Positions 1 through 8,641 of a stretch of DNA of 64,000 bases are shown in pieces. Source of the DNA: an uncultured Lachnospiraceae bacterium. Its GTDB lineage: Bacteria > Bacillota > Clostridia > Lachnospirales > Lachnospiraceae. The notes under the pieces are model-generated. The model saw only the letters and a list, made by a program, of their open reading frames with translations, was not told where the DNA came from and ran no database searches. The position numbers and the translations under genes are program-made. Location of the stretch: NCBI GenBank assembly GCA_958402795.1, contig CATXUX010000010.1, positions 1 to 64,000 of the forward strand. The letters run 5' to 3'. Each line of letters begins with the position of its first letter. Position 1 is the stretch's first letter.

Positions 1-59
1 TGGTACTTTAGATAGACATATCCCTTTTTCAATTACAATTTACGGAAACTCAAGAGAGA

Positions 60-89
60 TTGCATGTCTGAAATCCTCCGGTGTATACT
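60..89 (+). promoter_or_regulatory. Probable sigma-A promoter of the YwaF-like gene
   Basis: TTGCAT (60-65) and TATACT (84-89) are separated by 18 bases. The GTG at 81 lies inside this promoter, which argues that translation starts at the ATG at 111. Seen by eye only. Confidence 0.5.
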
Positions 90-110
90 ATAGTTCGAAA
101 GGAAAAGAAA

Positions 111-902
111 ATGAAACATACTGACCGATATTTAAACTGTTTAGAATGGTTTCTGATGCTTGGCGGTTTTGCCATGTCTGTAAGCGAGATCTGGAAGCAG
201 TATTATATGACAGAGATCCTGAATCACGGCGTCTATAACTGGTGGTACTTTCCGTTCCAGTTATGCAGCGTCCCGATGTATCTGCTGCTTCTGCTGCCGC
301 TTTGCAGACATATGCGCAGAAAGTCACAAAAAAAACTGTTTTCGCGGACAACGGCAGAAACGCTGTTCGCGAGATTATATGACATCATCCTGATGTTTCT
401 GGCGTGTTACGGACTGCTCGGCGGCATCGCTGTATTCGCTGACACAAGCGGTCTGCACTATCCCATCCTGCCGCTGACAATTCACTCCTACCTGTGGCAT
501 ATCCTGATGATCGCCGAAGGCGGCGCTGCGGGACTGCTCCTGCTTGGGGAATATGCGCGTCAGGAAAACCGGATATGCAGCCGCACGGATCTGCCTCACT
601 CCTCGTACCCCAGACGCGGAAGGCTTCCGTTCCGTCTGTTCGCAGACAGCACCGCCCTTTATTTTGCCTGCTGCATGACCGCGGAGATTCTCAACATCAT
701 CTTCGGACATTTCGGCAGGATCAACTTGTTTTATATCAACCCGCAGCTTCCGATGACACAGGTTGTATTCCGCGGGTTTGTACCATATATCGGGAATGCC
801 CCGACAATCCTGCTGTATATCGCAGCTACGGTTTTCGGTGCGTTCCTGCTGTTTTGCGTATGGAACTTTGCAGCATTACTTCGACAAAAACACTTCGCAT
901 GA
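111..902 (+). CDS. YwaF/TIGR02206-like integral membrane protein
   Basis: A 263-residue polytopic membrane protein of unknown function. About six hydrophobic segments are visible (roughly 12-30, 43-64, 88-110, 127-146, 183-203 and 232-258), with Trp- and Tyr-rich segments such as NWWYFPFQLC. Overall it resembles the YwaF/TIGR02206 family, for which no reaction is established. The ATG at 111 is chosen because AAAGGAAAAG precedes it; the in-frame GTG at 81 falls within the putative promoter. The downstream metallopeptidase gene follows by 100 bases on the same strand, so the two may be co-transcribed. Family assignment is from fold pattern and length. Confidence 0.6.
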   Translation: MKHTDRYLNCLEWFLMLGGFAMSVSEIWKQYYMTEILNHGVYNWWYFPFQLCSVPMYLLLLLPLCRHMRRKSQKKLFSRTTAETLFARLYDIILMFLACYGLLGGIAVFADTSGLHYPILPLTIHSYLWHILMIAEGGAAGLLLLGEYARQENRICSRTDLPHSSYPRRGRLPFRLFADSTALYFACCMTAEILNIIFGHFGRINLFYINPQLPMTQVVFRGFVPYIGNAPTILLYIAATVFGAFLLFCVWNFAALLRQKHFA

Positions 903-1002
903 TTATACCTGAATCATGGAACGCTGCACATGGAATCATCGGCAGACATGTTTCATCCCCCCGACATGTATAATACCGGAGCGAAAGGAAAACAAAAATC
1001 AT

Positions 1003-1599
1003 ATGAATACACACCCATTTTCTTATGAAATTATATACAGCAGCCGCAGGACACTCGCGATACAGATCACTTCTGCCGGAGAAGTAAAAGTACGCGCTCC
1101 CCGGCATATGTCCCATGCTGCGATCGACCGTTTCCTTACCGAGAAGGAAAACTGGGTCTTGAAACATCTGCAAAAAGTGCAGACACAGCAGGCATCAAAG
1201 CCTGCGCCTGCACCGCTTTCGGAAACCGCGCGGCATCATTATATAGAGACTGCAAGGAAAATCTTCACAGAAAAATCCGCATATTATGCCTCCGTTATGG
1301 GCGTTACATACGGGCGCATTACGATCCGCGAGCAGAAAACCCGCTGGGGAAGCTGCAGCAGCGCCGGGAACCTGAACTTCAACTGGCGGCTGATCTTCGC
1401 CCCGGAGCCGGTGATCGATTATGTCGTAGTGCACGAACTGGCACACCGGAAAGAAATGAACCATTCCCCCGCGTTCTATGCCATCGTACAGAGTGTACTT
1501 CCGGATTATAAAACACAGCAGAAATGGCTCCGGGATAACGGTGCATCATTGTGGACAATGCCGCAGGGCACTGTGCGGGAGCAGATCGCCGGATCATGA
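1003..1599 (+). CDS. YgjP-like zinc metallopeptidase (DUF45, M48-like)
   Basis: A 198-residue soluble protein with the gluzincin motif HELAH at about residue 147, continuing as RKEMNHSPAFY. The last His is the usual third metal ligand of the YgjP/SprT-like DUF45 family. The segment TRWGSCSSAGNLNFNW just before it is also a family hallmark. The physiological substrate is unknown. The ATG at 1003 is preferred because GCGAAAGGAA lies just upstream; an earlier in-frame ATG at 916 would add a low-quality extension with no family similarity. The stop is only 8 bases from the convergent cyclase gene. Confidence 0.8.
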   Translation: MNTHPFSYEIIYSSRRTLAIQITSAGEVKVRAPRHMSHAAIDRFLTEKENWVLKHLQKVQTQQASKPAPAPLSETARHHYIETARKIFTEKSAYYASVMGVTYGRITIREQKTRWGSCSSAGNLNFNWRLIFAPEPVIDYVVVHELAHRKEMNHSPAFYAIVQSVLPDYKTQQKWLRDNGASLWTMPQGTVREQIAGS

Positions 1600-1607
1600 C
1601 CGCCGGC

Positions 1608-2180
1608 TTACCTTGTCATCAGTACCGCACGGCACGGAGAACCGTCGCTTCCTTCCAGCTTCAGCGGCTGCGCACAGAGGAAATACTCCCCCAGCTCCAC
1701 ATCTGTCAGGACCAGTCCTTCCAGAATCGCCATATCCGCGCCAAGCAGAATCCGGTGTACTCCGGCAGTATTCCCATCCGGTCCGACCGTCTGCCGTTCT
1801 ACACCGACCAGTTCGATTCCCGCCTCCGCAAACACACGGGCAACTTCCTCTCCGAATACTGTCTGCCCTTTCCAGAGGATTTTCTTCTGCTTTCCTTTGA
1901 TCAGTTCCGCCGCACGTACCGCGTCAAGGTCTCCGTCCCACGCGATCACACTGCAGGGACCCATCACCTGTTCCAGCTCCAGATCCGCAATCGCGCGTCC
2001 TCCTTCGATAAAATGGCGCGGCGCGTCCATATGTGTTCCGTTATGCGCACACATCTTAAGATATGTCAGATTACTCCGGTCTCCGTTCTTAATCTGACGA
2101 AGCCGTTCAAACTCCGGCGCCGGATCTCCCGGATATACATTCGAGCTAAATAGCTCCTGCGTAAGATCATAAAATTTCAT
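1608..2180 (-). CDS. Cyclase-family (kynurenine formamidase-like) metal hydrolase
   Basis: A 190-residue protein of the cyclase family (PF04199), which includes arylformamidase KynB and isatin hydrolase. The metal-binding signature HNGTHMDAPRHF is present at about residues 46-57, and the N terminus (YDLTQELFSSNVYPGDP) is typical. No tryptophan-degradation genes are nearby, so the substrate cannot be inferred. Its start overlaps the end of the Maf gene by 4 bases (ATGA), showing translational coupling with Maf. Expected to be cytoplasmic. Confidence 0.8.
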   Translation of the reverse strand: MKFYDLTQELFSSNVYPGDPAPEFERLRQIKNGDRSNLTYLKMCAHNGTHMDAPRHFIEGGRAIADLELEQVMGPCSVIAWDGDLDAVRAAELIKGKQKKILWKGQTVFGEEVARVFAEAGIELVGVERQTVGPDGNTAGVHRILLGADMAILEGLVLTDVELGEYFLCAQPLKLEGSDGSPCRAVLMTR

Positions 2181-2794
2181 TGCTCTTTCCCTCCTGTCAT
2201 ATTCGTAGTAAGTCTCTTGATCTGCCGGTATACATAGGACAGCGGCAGTCCGACTACCGTATAATAGTCTCCCTCGATCCGGTCAACATATGCTCCAAAA
2301 CAGCCTTGTATCGCATATGCCCCCGCCTTGTCCATTGGTTCTCCGGTCGCAATATAGGCACGGATCTCTGTATCCTCCATCTCATGAATAAAAACCGCCG
2401 TCTTCTCCACATGGCAAATCGTCTGCCGGTTTCCATTTTCATCAAAATCAAGGATCGCCACCCCGGTATATACTTCATGCCCCCGTCCCTGCAGATTCTT
2501 TAACATCTCAAACGCATGCTGTTCATCCACCGGTTTGCCAAGGATCTGCCCGTCCAGCGCCACAATCGTATCCGCACCGATCACAATCGTATTTTTAAGC
2601 GACGTAGTATCGGAAAGTTCCGAAGCGACATGTTCCACTTTCATCCGTGCAAGCTCTTCTACAATATCCCGCGGTTTTGTACTTACATAGCGCTCCTCTT
2701 TGTCGCTCGTTCGAATCTCAAAACGGATTCCGATCTGCTCCAAGAGTTCCCGGCGCCGCGGTGAGCCGGAGCCTAATATGATACGTTTTTCCAT
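2177..2794 (-). CDS. maf: Maf-family nucleotide pyrophosphatase
   Basis: A 205-residue Maf/YhdE-type nucleoside triphosphate pyrophosphatase, a house-cleaning enzyme that hydrolyses non-canonical or pyrimidine NTPs to NMP and PPi. Visible signatures are the N-terminal GSGSPRRRELL, the central GADTIVALDGQILGKP and the C-terminal GEPMDKAGAYAIQG. The length fits the family. It is the first gene of a two-gene unit with the cyclase. A -10-like TAGAAT lies about 35 bases upstream (complement of 2826-2831) but I see no good -35. Maf is often linked to septum formation, but nothing here shows that. Confidence 0.9.
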   Translation of the reverse strand: MEKRIILGSGSPRRRELLEQIGIRFEIRTSDKEERYVSTKPRDIVEELARMKVEHVASELSDTTSLKNTIVIGADTIVALDGQILGKPVDEQHAFEMLKNLQGRGHEVYTGVAILDFDENGNRQTICHVEKTAVFIHEMEDTEIRAYIATGEPMDKAGAYAIQGCFGAYVDRIEGDYYTVVGLPLSYVYRQIKRLTTNMTGGKEQ

Positions 2795-2888
2795 ACTGTT
2801 CTCCTATCGTTTTCATTTCCAAACTATTCTACCACGTTTCGGCTCTTTTTACATCCTCTTTATCTGCCTGCCCGTTATTATTCATAAC

Positions 2889-2917
2889 TTGCTTAACATA
2901 TGTAATCATGGTAAAAT
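2889..2917 (+). promoter_or_regulatory. Probable promoter of the AAA/PD-(D/E)XK gene
   Basis: TTGCTT (2889-2894), a 17-base spacer and TAAAAT (2912-2917). The predicted 5' leader is about 45 bases and ends in the ribosome binding site GGAAAGGAG. Confidence 0.6.
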
Positions 2918-2970
2918 AGCAAAAACGAGCGAAATTTTCACCATATACTGCATCGGAAAGGAGTGTTACG

Positions 2971-4578
2971 GTGACTAAAAAATTTAATGTAACAGGACCA
3001 TGTATTCCTCAAAAACACTATATGACAGATACAACCGAATGTATCGGGCAAATACGGGAAATGATTGATGAGGGGGCGTATTTTACCATAAACCGTGCAC
3101 GGCAGTATGGAAAAACGACTATGCTTACCGCACTGGAACGGACACTGGGAGAAGATTATCTTGTGATAAGCCTTGACTTTCAGGACCTTGGAAGCGCTGC
3201 CTATCAAAATGAAAATACATTCTCTCTTGCATTCCTTCAAGTGTTTTTCAGAGAGTTAAAGCGGCAGTACACCCAAAAAACGCCTGACATGATAACACTC
3301 ATGGCAGAGATGCAGGAAACTTTAGAAAAAAAAGATCCTGCTTTTGACCTTATGGAATTATTCAGCCAACTGATCAGTGTTTGCAATAACAGCGCCAAAC
3401 CAGTAGTTATGATGATCGATGAAGTAGACAGTGCATCCAATAATCAGGTATTTCTTGACTTTTTGGCACAACTGCGCAGTTATTATCTAAAAAGAAATAC
3501 AAAAGGAATCACTACGTTCCATTCGGTCATTCTTGCCGGTGTATATGACATCAAAAACCTGAAAAGGAAATTACGTCCGGAAACAGAGCACAAAACAAAC
3601 AGTCCATGGAACATCGCGACAGATTTTAAAGTGGATCTGAGTCTTTCCAAAGATGGAATTGAAGGAATGCTAAAAGAATATGAAGCCGACCATCAGACAG
3701 GAATGGATACTTCCAAAATGGCAGAGTTCCTGCATGACTATACATCTGGTTATCCCTATCTGGTATCTCGTCTTTGTAAATTGATGGATGAGGAAATTGG
3801 CAAAGGAAATAAAACTGCACAGAAAAACGCATGGACGAAAGATGGATTTCTGGAAGCTGTCCGCCTGCTTTTAATGGATACCAATACGTTGTTCGAGTCC
3901 CTGATCGGGAAGCTGACTGATTATCCGGAACTGGAACTAATGTTAAAGGAATTGCTGTTCTACGGGAAACCCATCACATATAATCCAACAAATCCCGTGA
4001 TAAACCTTGCGGTAATGTTTGGTTTTGTGAAAAATGAAGCCGGAAAAGTAGTGCCGGCAAATCGTATTTTTGATACATTGCTCTACAACCATTTTCTTTC
4101 TATGGACGAACTGAAATCTTCAGATATGTATACGGCATCTCTTCTGGACAAAAATATGTTTATCCGGAACGGCCATCTGGATATGCGGAAAATCCTGGAG
4201 AAATTTGTTGCGCATTTTCATGAACTATATGGAAATAAATCAGAATCTTTTCTGGAAGAAGAAGGCCGCCGCTATTTTCTCCTTTACCTGCGCCCCATTA
4301 TCAATGGAACCGGAAACTATTATGTAGAATCCCGCACACGCAGTCTGGGACGAACAGATATCATTGTAGACTACCGCGGCGAGCAGTTCGTGATCGAAAC
4401 GAAAATCTGGCGTGGACATGAATACAACTCCAGAGGAGAATCTCAAGTAATCGATTATCTAAACGATTATAACCTGAATACCGGATACATGCTCAGTTTC
4501 AATTTCAACCAGAAGAAACAAATTGGTGTTCAAGAGATCAATATAAATGGAAAGCGGATCATCGAAGCCGTGGTATAG
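2971..4578 (+). CDS. AAA-ATPase-like protein with C-terminal PD-(D/E)XK nuclease-like domain
   Basis: A 535-residue protein. A degenerate Walker A (RARQYGKTTML, about residues 42-52) and a Walker B-like stretch (VVMMIDEVDSAS, about 145-156) mark an ORC/STAND-like P-loop NTPase of the AAA_ATPase-like kind. The C-terminal 120 residues carry GRTDIIVDYRGEQFVIETK, matching a PD-(D/E)XK core (D, then E-x-K). Such fusions are common in Lachnospiraceae and Bacteroidota, often in many copies, and their role is unknown. The start is GTG with GGAAAGGAG upstream. The gene is monocistronic with its own promoter and is flanked by housekeeping genes on the opposite strand, which suggests an inserted accessory gene. 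Confidence 0.8.
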   Translation: MTKKFNVTGPCIPQKHYMTDTTECIGQIREMIDEGAYFTINRARQYGKTTMLTALERTLGEDYLVISLDFQDLGSAAYQNENTFSLAFLQVFFRELKRQYTQKTPDMITLMAEMQETLEKKDPAFDLMELFSQLISVCNNSAKPVVMMIDEVDSASNNQVFLDFLAQLRSYYLKRNTKGITTFHSVILAGVYDIKNLKRKLRPETEHKTNSPWNIATDFKVDLSLSKDGIEGMLKEYEADHQTGMDTSKMAEFLHDYTSGYPYLVSRLCKLMDEEIGKGNKTAQKNAWTKDGFLEAVRLLLMDTNTLFESLIGKLTDYPELELMLKELLFYGKPITYNPTNPVINLAVMFGFVKNEAGKVVPANRIFDTLLYNHFLSMDELKSSDMYTASLLDKNMFIRNGHLDMRKILEKFVAHFHELYGNKSESFLEEEGRRYFLLYLRPIINGTGNYYVESRTRSLGRTDIIVDYRGEQFVIETKIWRGHEYNSRGESQVIDYLNDYNLNTGYMLSFNFNQKKQIGVQEININGKRIIEAVV

Positions 4579-4592
4579 ACCCATATAATATT

Positions 4593-4627
4593 TGTCCGGG
4601 ACAGCCACATAGCGGCCGTCCCGGACA
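4593..4627. other. Strong 10-bp inverted repeat between convergent genes
   Basis: TGTCCGGGAC and GTCCCGGACA flank an inner GCC/GGC stem. It sits between the AAA gene (+) and ptsI (-). It lacks a U-run on either side, so it is not a classic intrinsic terminator, but its position fits a transcription barrier or mRNA 3' stabiliser. Confidence 0.6.
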
Positions 4628-4664
4628 GGAAGGAGAACATCGTGTACAATGTTTTCGTATTTTT

Positions 4665-6287
4665 CTATTTTGTCGGTCCGTCGTATTCCCGGATCTTCTG
4701 TCTCACCGGATAGATAAATGCCGGGGATACGGACAGTTCGTCTACTCCCATCTCCATAAAGCGCTCGGTCAGCTCCGTATCTGCTCCAAGTTCGCCGCAG
4801 ATTCCGGCCCAGATTCCGGCCTTATGTGCATTCTCCACAACCATTTCGATCATGCGGAGCACCGCCTCATGGTGCGGATTATAAAATGCATCCAGCTTTG
4901 CGTTCTGACGGTCAACCGCCAGTGTATATTGTGTCAGATCGTTTGTTCCGATACTGAAGAAATCTACTTCCTGCGCCAGCTGGTCGCTGATGATCACAGA
5001 TGCGGGCGTCTCGATCATGATTCCCTGCTCTACATTTCCATATGCGATCCCTGCTTCATCCAGCTCTGCTTTCACTTCTCCGACAATCTCTTTGATCCTG
5101 CGCACTTCTTCTACAGAAGTAATCATCGGATACATGATCGCGATGTTGCCAAAGGCGCTCGCGCGAAGCAGCGCGCGGAGCTGTGTCTTAAAGATCTCCG
5201 GCCGTGTCAGACAGATACGGATCGCGCGGAGTCCCATGGCCGGGTTTTCCTCTTTATCCAGGTTGAAATACCCCACCTGCTTATCAGCGCCGATATCCAG
5301 TGTACGGATAATCACCTTTTTCCCCGCCATCGTCTCGGCAACCATACGGTACGCCTTAAACTGCTCTTCCTCAGTCGGATAGTCGTCCGTCTGAAGATAC
5401 AGAAATTCACTGCGGAACAGACCGATTCCGCCGGCGTCATTTTCCAGTACAGAAGAAAGGTCCGACACAGAGCCAATATTTGCAAACAGTTTGATCGCCT
5501 TTCCGCTCTTTGTCACGGTCGGCTTGCCTTTCTGCTCCGCAAGAAGGCGTCTGCGTTCTTCCTGTTCTGCCTTCTTTTCCTGATAAGATTTTAATGTATC
5601 CTCATCCGGATCTATGTAGAACTCGCCGGTAAATCCATCGATGATCGCGGTCTTTCCATTCCATGCTTCCTGAATCTCAATCTGGATCAATGCCGGAATG
5701 TTCATCGTCCTTGCCAGAATCGCAGTGTGGGAATTGGAAGAACCAAGCCGTGTCACAAAACCAAGCAGCTTACTCTTATCCATCTGTACTGTCTCGCTCG
5801 GCGCCAGATCCTCCGCCACAATAATAGAAGGTTCATCCGAAATACCGGTTTCCCCCACGCCCATCAGAATATTGATGACGCGCTCGGAAATATCCTTCAC
5901 ATCCGCCGCTCTTGCCTGAAAATATTCGTCTTCCATGCTCGCGAACATCATGGAGAAGTTATCTCCTGTCGTCGCGACCGCATATTCTGCATTTACCATC
6001 TGGCCCGTGATAATATTTTTTACGGAATCGTTATAATCGTCATCGTCCAGCATCATCTGGTGAACTTCAAAAATCTGCGCGCCGGACTCGCCGACTTCCT
6101 TCACTGCTTTCTCATATAAAGCGCCAAGCTGCTCCATCGCGGCAGTCTTCGCCGATTCATAGCGTGCGGCTTCTGCGTCTGCATCCGTGATTTTCTCCCG
6201 TTTCACCTGCTTTTCCTGCTTTGCATAGAAAGAGACCGGGCCGATCGCGATTCCGCCGAAAATCGCTTTTCCCTGAAATACTTCCAT
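4665..6287 (-). CDS. ptsI: PTS enzyme I (phosphoenolpyruvate-protein phosphotransferase)
   Basis: Enzyme I takes the phosphoryl group from PEP and passes it to HPr in the cytoplasm. At 540 residues it has the family length. The phospho-His is in SSNSHTAILAR at about residue 187, close to position 189 in E. coli. The PEP-binding TIM-barrel half shows FRSEFLY, GIMIETPASV, FFSIGTNDLTQYTLAVDR and the Cys loop GICGELGAD. The ATG at 6287 is preferred over the TTG two codons earlier because AGAGGGG is well spaced from it. It follows ptsH by 14 bases in one operon. Confidence 0.97.
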   Translation of the reverse strand: MEVFQGKAIFGGIAIGPVSFYAKQEKQVKREKITDADAEAARYESAKTAAMEQLGALYEKAVKEVGESGAQIFEVHQMMLDDDDYNDSVKNIITGQMVNAEYAVATTGDNFSMMFASMEDEYFQARAADVKDISERVINILMGVGETGISDEPSIIVAEDLAPSETVQMDKSKLLGFVTRLGSSNSHTAILARTMNIPALIQIEIQEAWNGKTAIIDGFTGEFYIDPDEDTLKSYQEKKAEQEERRRLLAEQKGKPTVTKSGKAIKLFANIGSVSDLSSVLENDAGGIGLFRSEFLYLQTDDYPTEEEQFKAYRMVAETMAGKKVIIRTLDIGADKQVGYFNLDKEENPAMGLRAIRICLTRPEIFKTQLRALLRASAFGNIAIMYPMITSVEEVRRIKEIVGEVKAELDEAGIAYGNVEQGIMIETPASVIISDQLAQEVDFFSIGTNDLTQYTLAVDRQNAKLDAFYNPHHEAVLRMIEMVVENAHKAGIWAGICGELGADTELTERFMEMGVDELSVSPAFIYPVRQKIREYDGPTK

Positions 6288-6301
6288 TTTCAAATCCCCT
6301 C

Positions 6302-6559
6302 TTACAGATTTTCTTTAAAGAATGTTTCAAGCTCTGCAGCAGCCTGCTCCTCATTGTCGCCTTCGACCGTGACCTCTACTTCCATTCCTTTCATAACGCC
6401 CATTGCCATCACCATCATGATCTTGGTTGCATCTGCACTTTTTCCGTTGCATGACAGAGTCACCTTTCCGCCAAGCTCTTTCGCCTTCTTTACAAGCAGT
6501 CCTGCCGGTCTTGCGTGAAGTCCTACCTCGTCTGTGATCACATAACTAAATTTCTGCAT
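6302..6559 (-). CDS. ptsH: HPr phosphocarrier protein
   Basis: An 85-residue HPr. The catalytic His is in GLHARPAG at about residue 15 and the regulatory serine region is GKSADATKIM near residue 46. That is the site HPr kinase phosphorylates in Firmicutes, so the protein could also act as the CcpA co-repressor. The ATG at 6559 is chosen because AAGGAGG sits directly upstream. It lies between a lone IIB gene and ptsI in one transcription unit. Confidence 0.96.
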   Translation of the reverse strand: MQKFSYVITDEVGLHARPAGLLVKKAKELGGKVTLSCNGKSADATKIMMVMAMGVMKGMEVEVTVEGDNEEQAAAELETFFKENL

Positions 6560-6599
6560 TGTTTTGTCCTCCTTCAACCTTTTTCATTTTTTTGCATTC

Positions 6600-6920
6600 T
6601 CACAGTGCATTTTTCATGTCTATCATGTCCAGTGCTGTATGCAGCACCCCTTGTGCGTCCATCGACGCATACATCTGAGAGTCTATGACAGCTACCGGAA
6701 CACCCTCCGGCTCCAGCCGTTTTCTCAGTTCGTCCAGTTTATATCCCACCTGCGGTCCCAGAAGCAGCACGTCTGCAGGCTTTTCATTCCGCGAAAACAT
6801 AAATTCCGCCATCGCCGTAATCTCGACCTCCAGATTCTTCTCTGCCGCCACCCGGCGCATCTTATTTACCATCAGGCTGGTGGACATCCCTGCGGTACAA
6901 AGCAATGTAATGTACTTCAT
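6600..6920 (-). CDS. PTS IIB component, lactose/cellobiose type
   Basis: A 106-residue IIB protein. The phosphorylatable Cys is in ITLLCTAGMSTS (Cys8), the P-loop of the lactose/chitobiose/cellobiose IIB family (PF02302). It normally receives phosphate from IIA and passes it to the sugar held by IIC, but neither IIA nor IIC is encoded nearby. Instead it heads the ptsH-ptsI operon, 40 bases upstream of ptsH, with no terminator between. A regulatory role, or service to a distant IIC, are both possible. Confidence 0.88.
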   Translation of the reverse strand: MKYITLLCTAGMSTSLMVNKMRRVAAEKNLEVEITAMAEFMFSRNEKPADVLLLGPQVGYKLDELRKRLEPEGVPVAVIDSQMYASMDAQGVLHTALDMIDMKNAL

Positions 6921-6976
6921 AACCTTTTACCTCTCTCATGTGTTTACTCTATCATAAATATTTTTAAAACTCCAAC

Positions 6977-7002
6977 GAAAAAAAAGCCACATTTATTGTG
7001 GC
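6977..7002 (-). terminator. Intrinsic terminator after the YtqB-like gene
   Basis: On the minus strand the stem GCCACA/TGTGGC (6986-7002) is followed by eight T. It ends the methyltransferase gene 16 bases past its stop. Confidence 0.85.
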
Positions 7003-7017
7003 AAAAATTGCTCGTTA

Positions 7018-7581
7018 CTATGCTCTCACGATCAAAACCGGTATCGGCGGATTGTTCGGACGGTTCGCATACTCAGATACGATAACCAGATATTTCCGCG
7101 GATCCAGTCTCCGTACATACTGCAGAACGGCGTCCCGCTCCTCAAATCCGCTGTCTCCTCCACTGTAAATGCACAGCGTCATCAGACCGCCTTTTTTCAA
7201 AAGCCGCAGTCCGCTCTCGATCGCCCGAATACTGCTGTCTGCCCGCGTCGCGATCTCATGACTGCCGCCGGGCAGATATCCAAAATTAAATGTAATGCAC
7301 GATACCGTTCCTTCCTCCGCGTAATCAGCCATATGCTCGTGCGAATCCAGAATCAGTTCATAATTCTCCGGGCAGCCTGCCTGCGCAAGACGTCTCTTGG
7401 TATTTCCCAACGCTGTCTCCTGAATGTCAAAGGCAAGCACCTTTCCCGATCCTCCTGCCAGACGACTGAGCAGAACGGTATCGTTCCCATTTCCCATCGT
7501 CGCGTCGATGCACAGATCTCCCCCTGTGACCTGCTCCCGTATAAAATGATGTATCCACTCCGTAATCTGCCAGTTGTTCAT
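7018..7581 (-). CDS. YtqB/rRNA-methylase-like SAM-dependent methyltransferase
   Basis: A 187-residue class I methyltransferase. The SAM-binding loop CIDATMGNGNDTVLLSRL is at about residues 24-41, followed by the acidic VLAFDIQ. ITFNFGYLPGG matches the motif IV region of the YtqB family (PF06962, 'rRNA methylase'). B. subtilis YtqB itself has an unclear substrate, so none is claimed. The gene is monocistronic, with its own promoter and terminator. Confidence 0.85.
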   Translation of the reverse strand: MNNWQITEWIHHFIREQVTGGDLCIDATMGNGNDTVLLSRLAGGSGKVLAFDIQETALGNTKRRLAQAGCPENYELILDSHEHMADYAEEGTVSCITFNFGYLPGGSHEIATRADSSIRAIESGLRLLKKGGLMTLCIYSGGDSGFEERDAVLQYVRRLDPRKYLVIVSEYANRPNNPPIPVLIVRA

Positions 7582-7633
7582 CGGTTACTCCTTTTCAATG
7601 GATAGGGTTGTTTTCTGCTCTTTTTCTACCTTT

Positions 7634-7662
7634 ATTTTGCAGTTTTTCCTTGAAGATGTCAA
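7634..7662 (-). promoter_or_regulatory. Promoter of the YtqB-like gene
   Basis: Minus strand TTGACA (7657-7662), 17-base spacer, CAAAAT (7634-7639); a TAAAG follows. The leader is about 45 bases and ends in AAAGGAG. Confidence 0.6.
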
Positions 7663-7678
7663 GCGAAACATCCTTGAC

Positions 7679-8620
7679 TCACGATAAGCTGCCTTTCAGC
7701 GCAAGAAACAAAAGTATCGCCACAAGCAGCGCATCGTATTTCATCCGCAGAACCAGCATTTCCTGCTCCAGTTCTGCCCGTTTAATCTCACCGGAATTTT
7801 CTACCGTGAACCCCAGTCCGGTAAGGTGCTTCTGGTTCAGACCGTCCATATCGTATCCGTCAAACAGTACGCGGACTTCACCCGCTCCGGATAATTCAGC
7901 CGAATTTCCTTTCATCACCGCATATGCTTCCGAATTCGGAATTCCTTCTATAAGCACAGCTCTCGCCGTACTCTGCACAGCGCTTCCGGAATTTTCCCCG
8001 CTGCTTTCTTTCGTCTGCATTCCCGTTGTATTTCCGTCTGATCCTTCTGCTGTACTTCCGCCGGATAATGTTTCCGCTGCGTTTCCACCGGGCGAGGATT
8101 TCGTGATGCCTCCGGAATCCTCTCCTTCGACTCTGTATTTTACCCGTAATTCTGTCGTTTTTGAGTTTTCCTGTGCCTCTTCCTGCCCGTCTGCGGTTTC
8201 TGTATCTGCACTTCCCTCTGTTTCCAGAAGTTGCACCCATGCCGTCTGATTCAGATAGAAATTTTGTGCCCCGCTTCCTTTCGGAATCCCATATCCATTT
8301 GTCAGATACTCTTCCGTCAGCATAAAGCAGGTCACTGTCATACTTTTTTCTTTCCCGAAAAATGTGACCGCCGTCTCCCGCTGTCTGCTTACACATTTTA
8401 CATGATCCTGTTCGCGCAGCGTTGAAATCTGTCCATCGGTCACTTCTCCCGACGTACCGGTCAGCACATACTCCTGCGGTGTACGAAAGAACTGTATCAG
8501 ACTGACGCCCCGATACACAAAGTCACAGAGAAATACGATTCCCAGCAGCAGGCATATTGTCTGAATCTTTACACGGTCACTCTGCCTTCGTTTTTTCAAA
8601 AACGCTTTCCACCATTTCAT
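7679..8620 (-). CDS. Membrane-anchored protein of unknown function (ABC operon, last gene)
   Basis: A 313-residue protein I do not recognise. One transmembrane segment lies near the N terminus (about 20-45) after a K/R-rich cytoplasmic start, and a second at the extreme C terminus (about 291-312). Between them is an extracellular region with a Gly/Ser/Thr-rich low-complexity stretch (about 165-215) inside otherwise folded sequence. The two-TM, large-ectodomain layout resembles the periplasmic-side partners of ABC exporters, but no family motif is visible. It lies 21 bases downstream of the CARDB-like surface protein and is surely in the same operon. Confidence 0.7.
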   Translation of the reverse strand: MKWWKAFLKKRRQSDRVKIQTICLLLGIVFLCDFVYRGVSLIQFFRTPQEYVLTGTSGEVTDGQISTLREQDHVKCVSRQRETAVTFFGKEKSMTVTCFMLTEEYLTNGYGIPKGSGAQNFYLNQTAWVQLLETEGSADTETADGQEEAQENSKTTELRVKYRVEGEDSGGITKSSPGGNAAETLSGGSTAEGSDGNTTGMQTKESSGENSGSAVQSTARAVLIEGIPNSEAYAVMKGNSAELSGAGEVRVLFDGYDMDGLNQKHLTGLGFTVENSGEIKRAELEQEMLVLRMKYDALLVAILLFLALKGSLS

Positions 8621-8641
8621 TTGCCGCGCCGCCTTTCCTGA

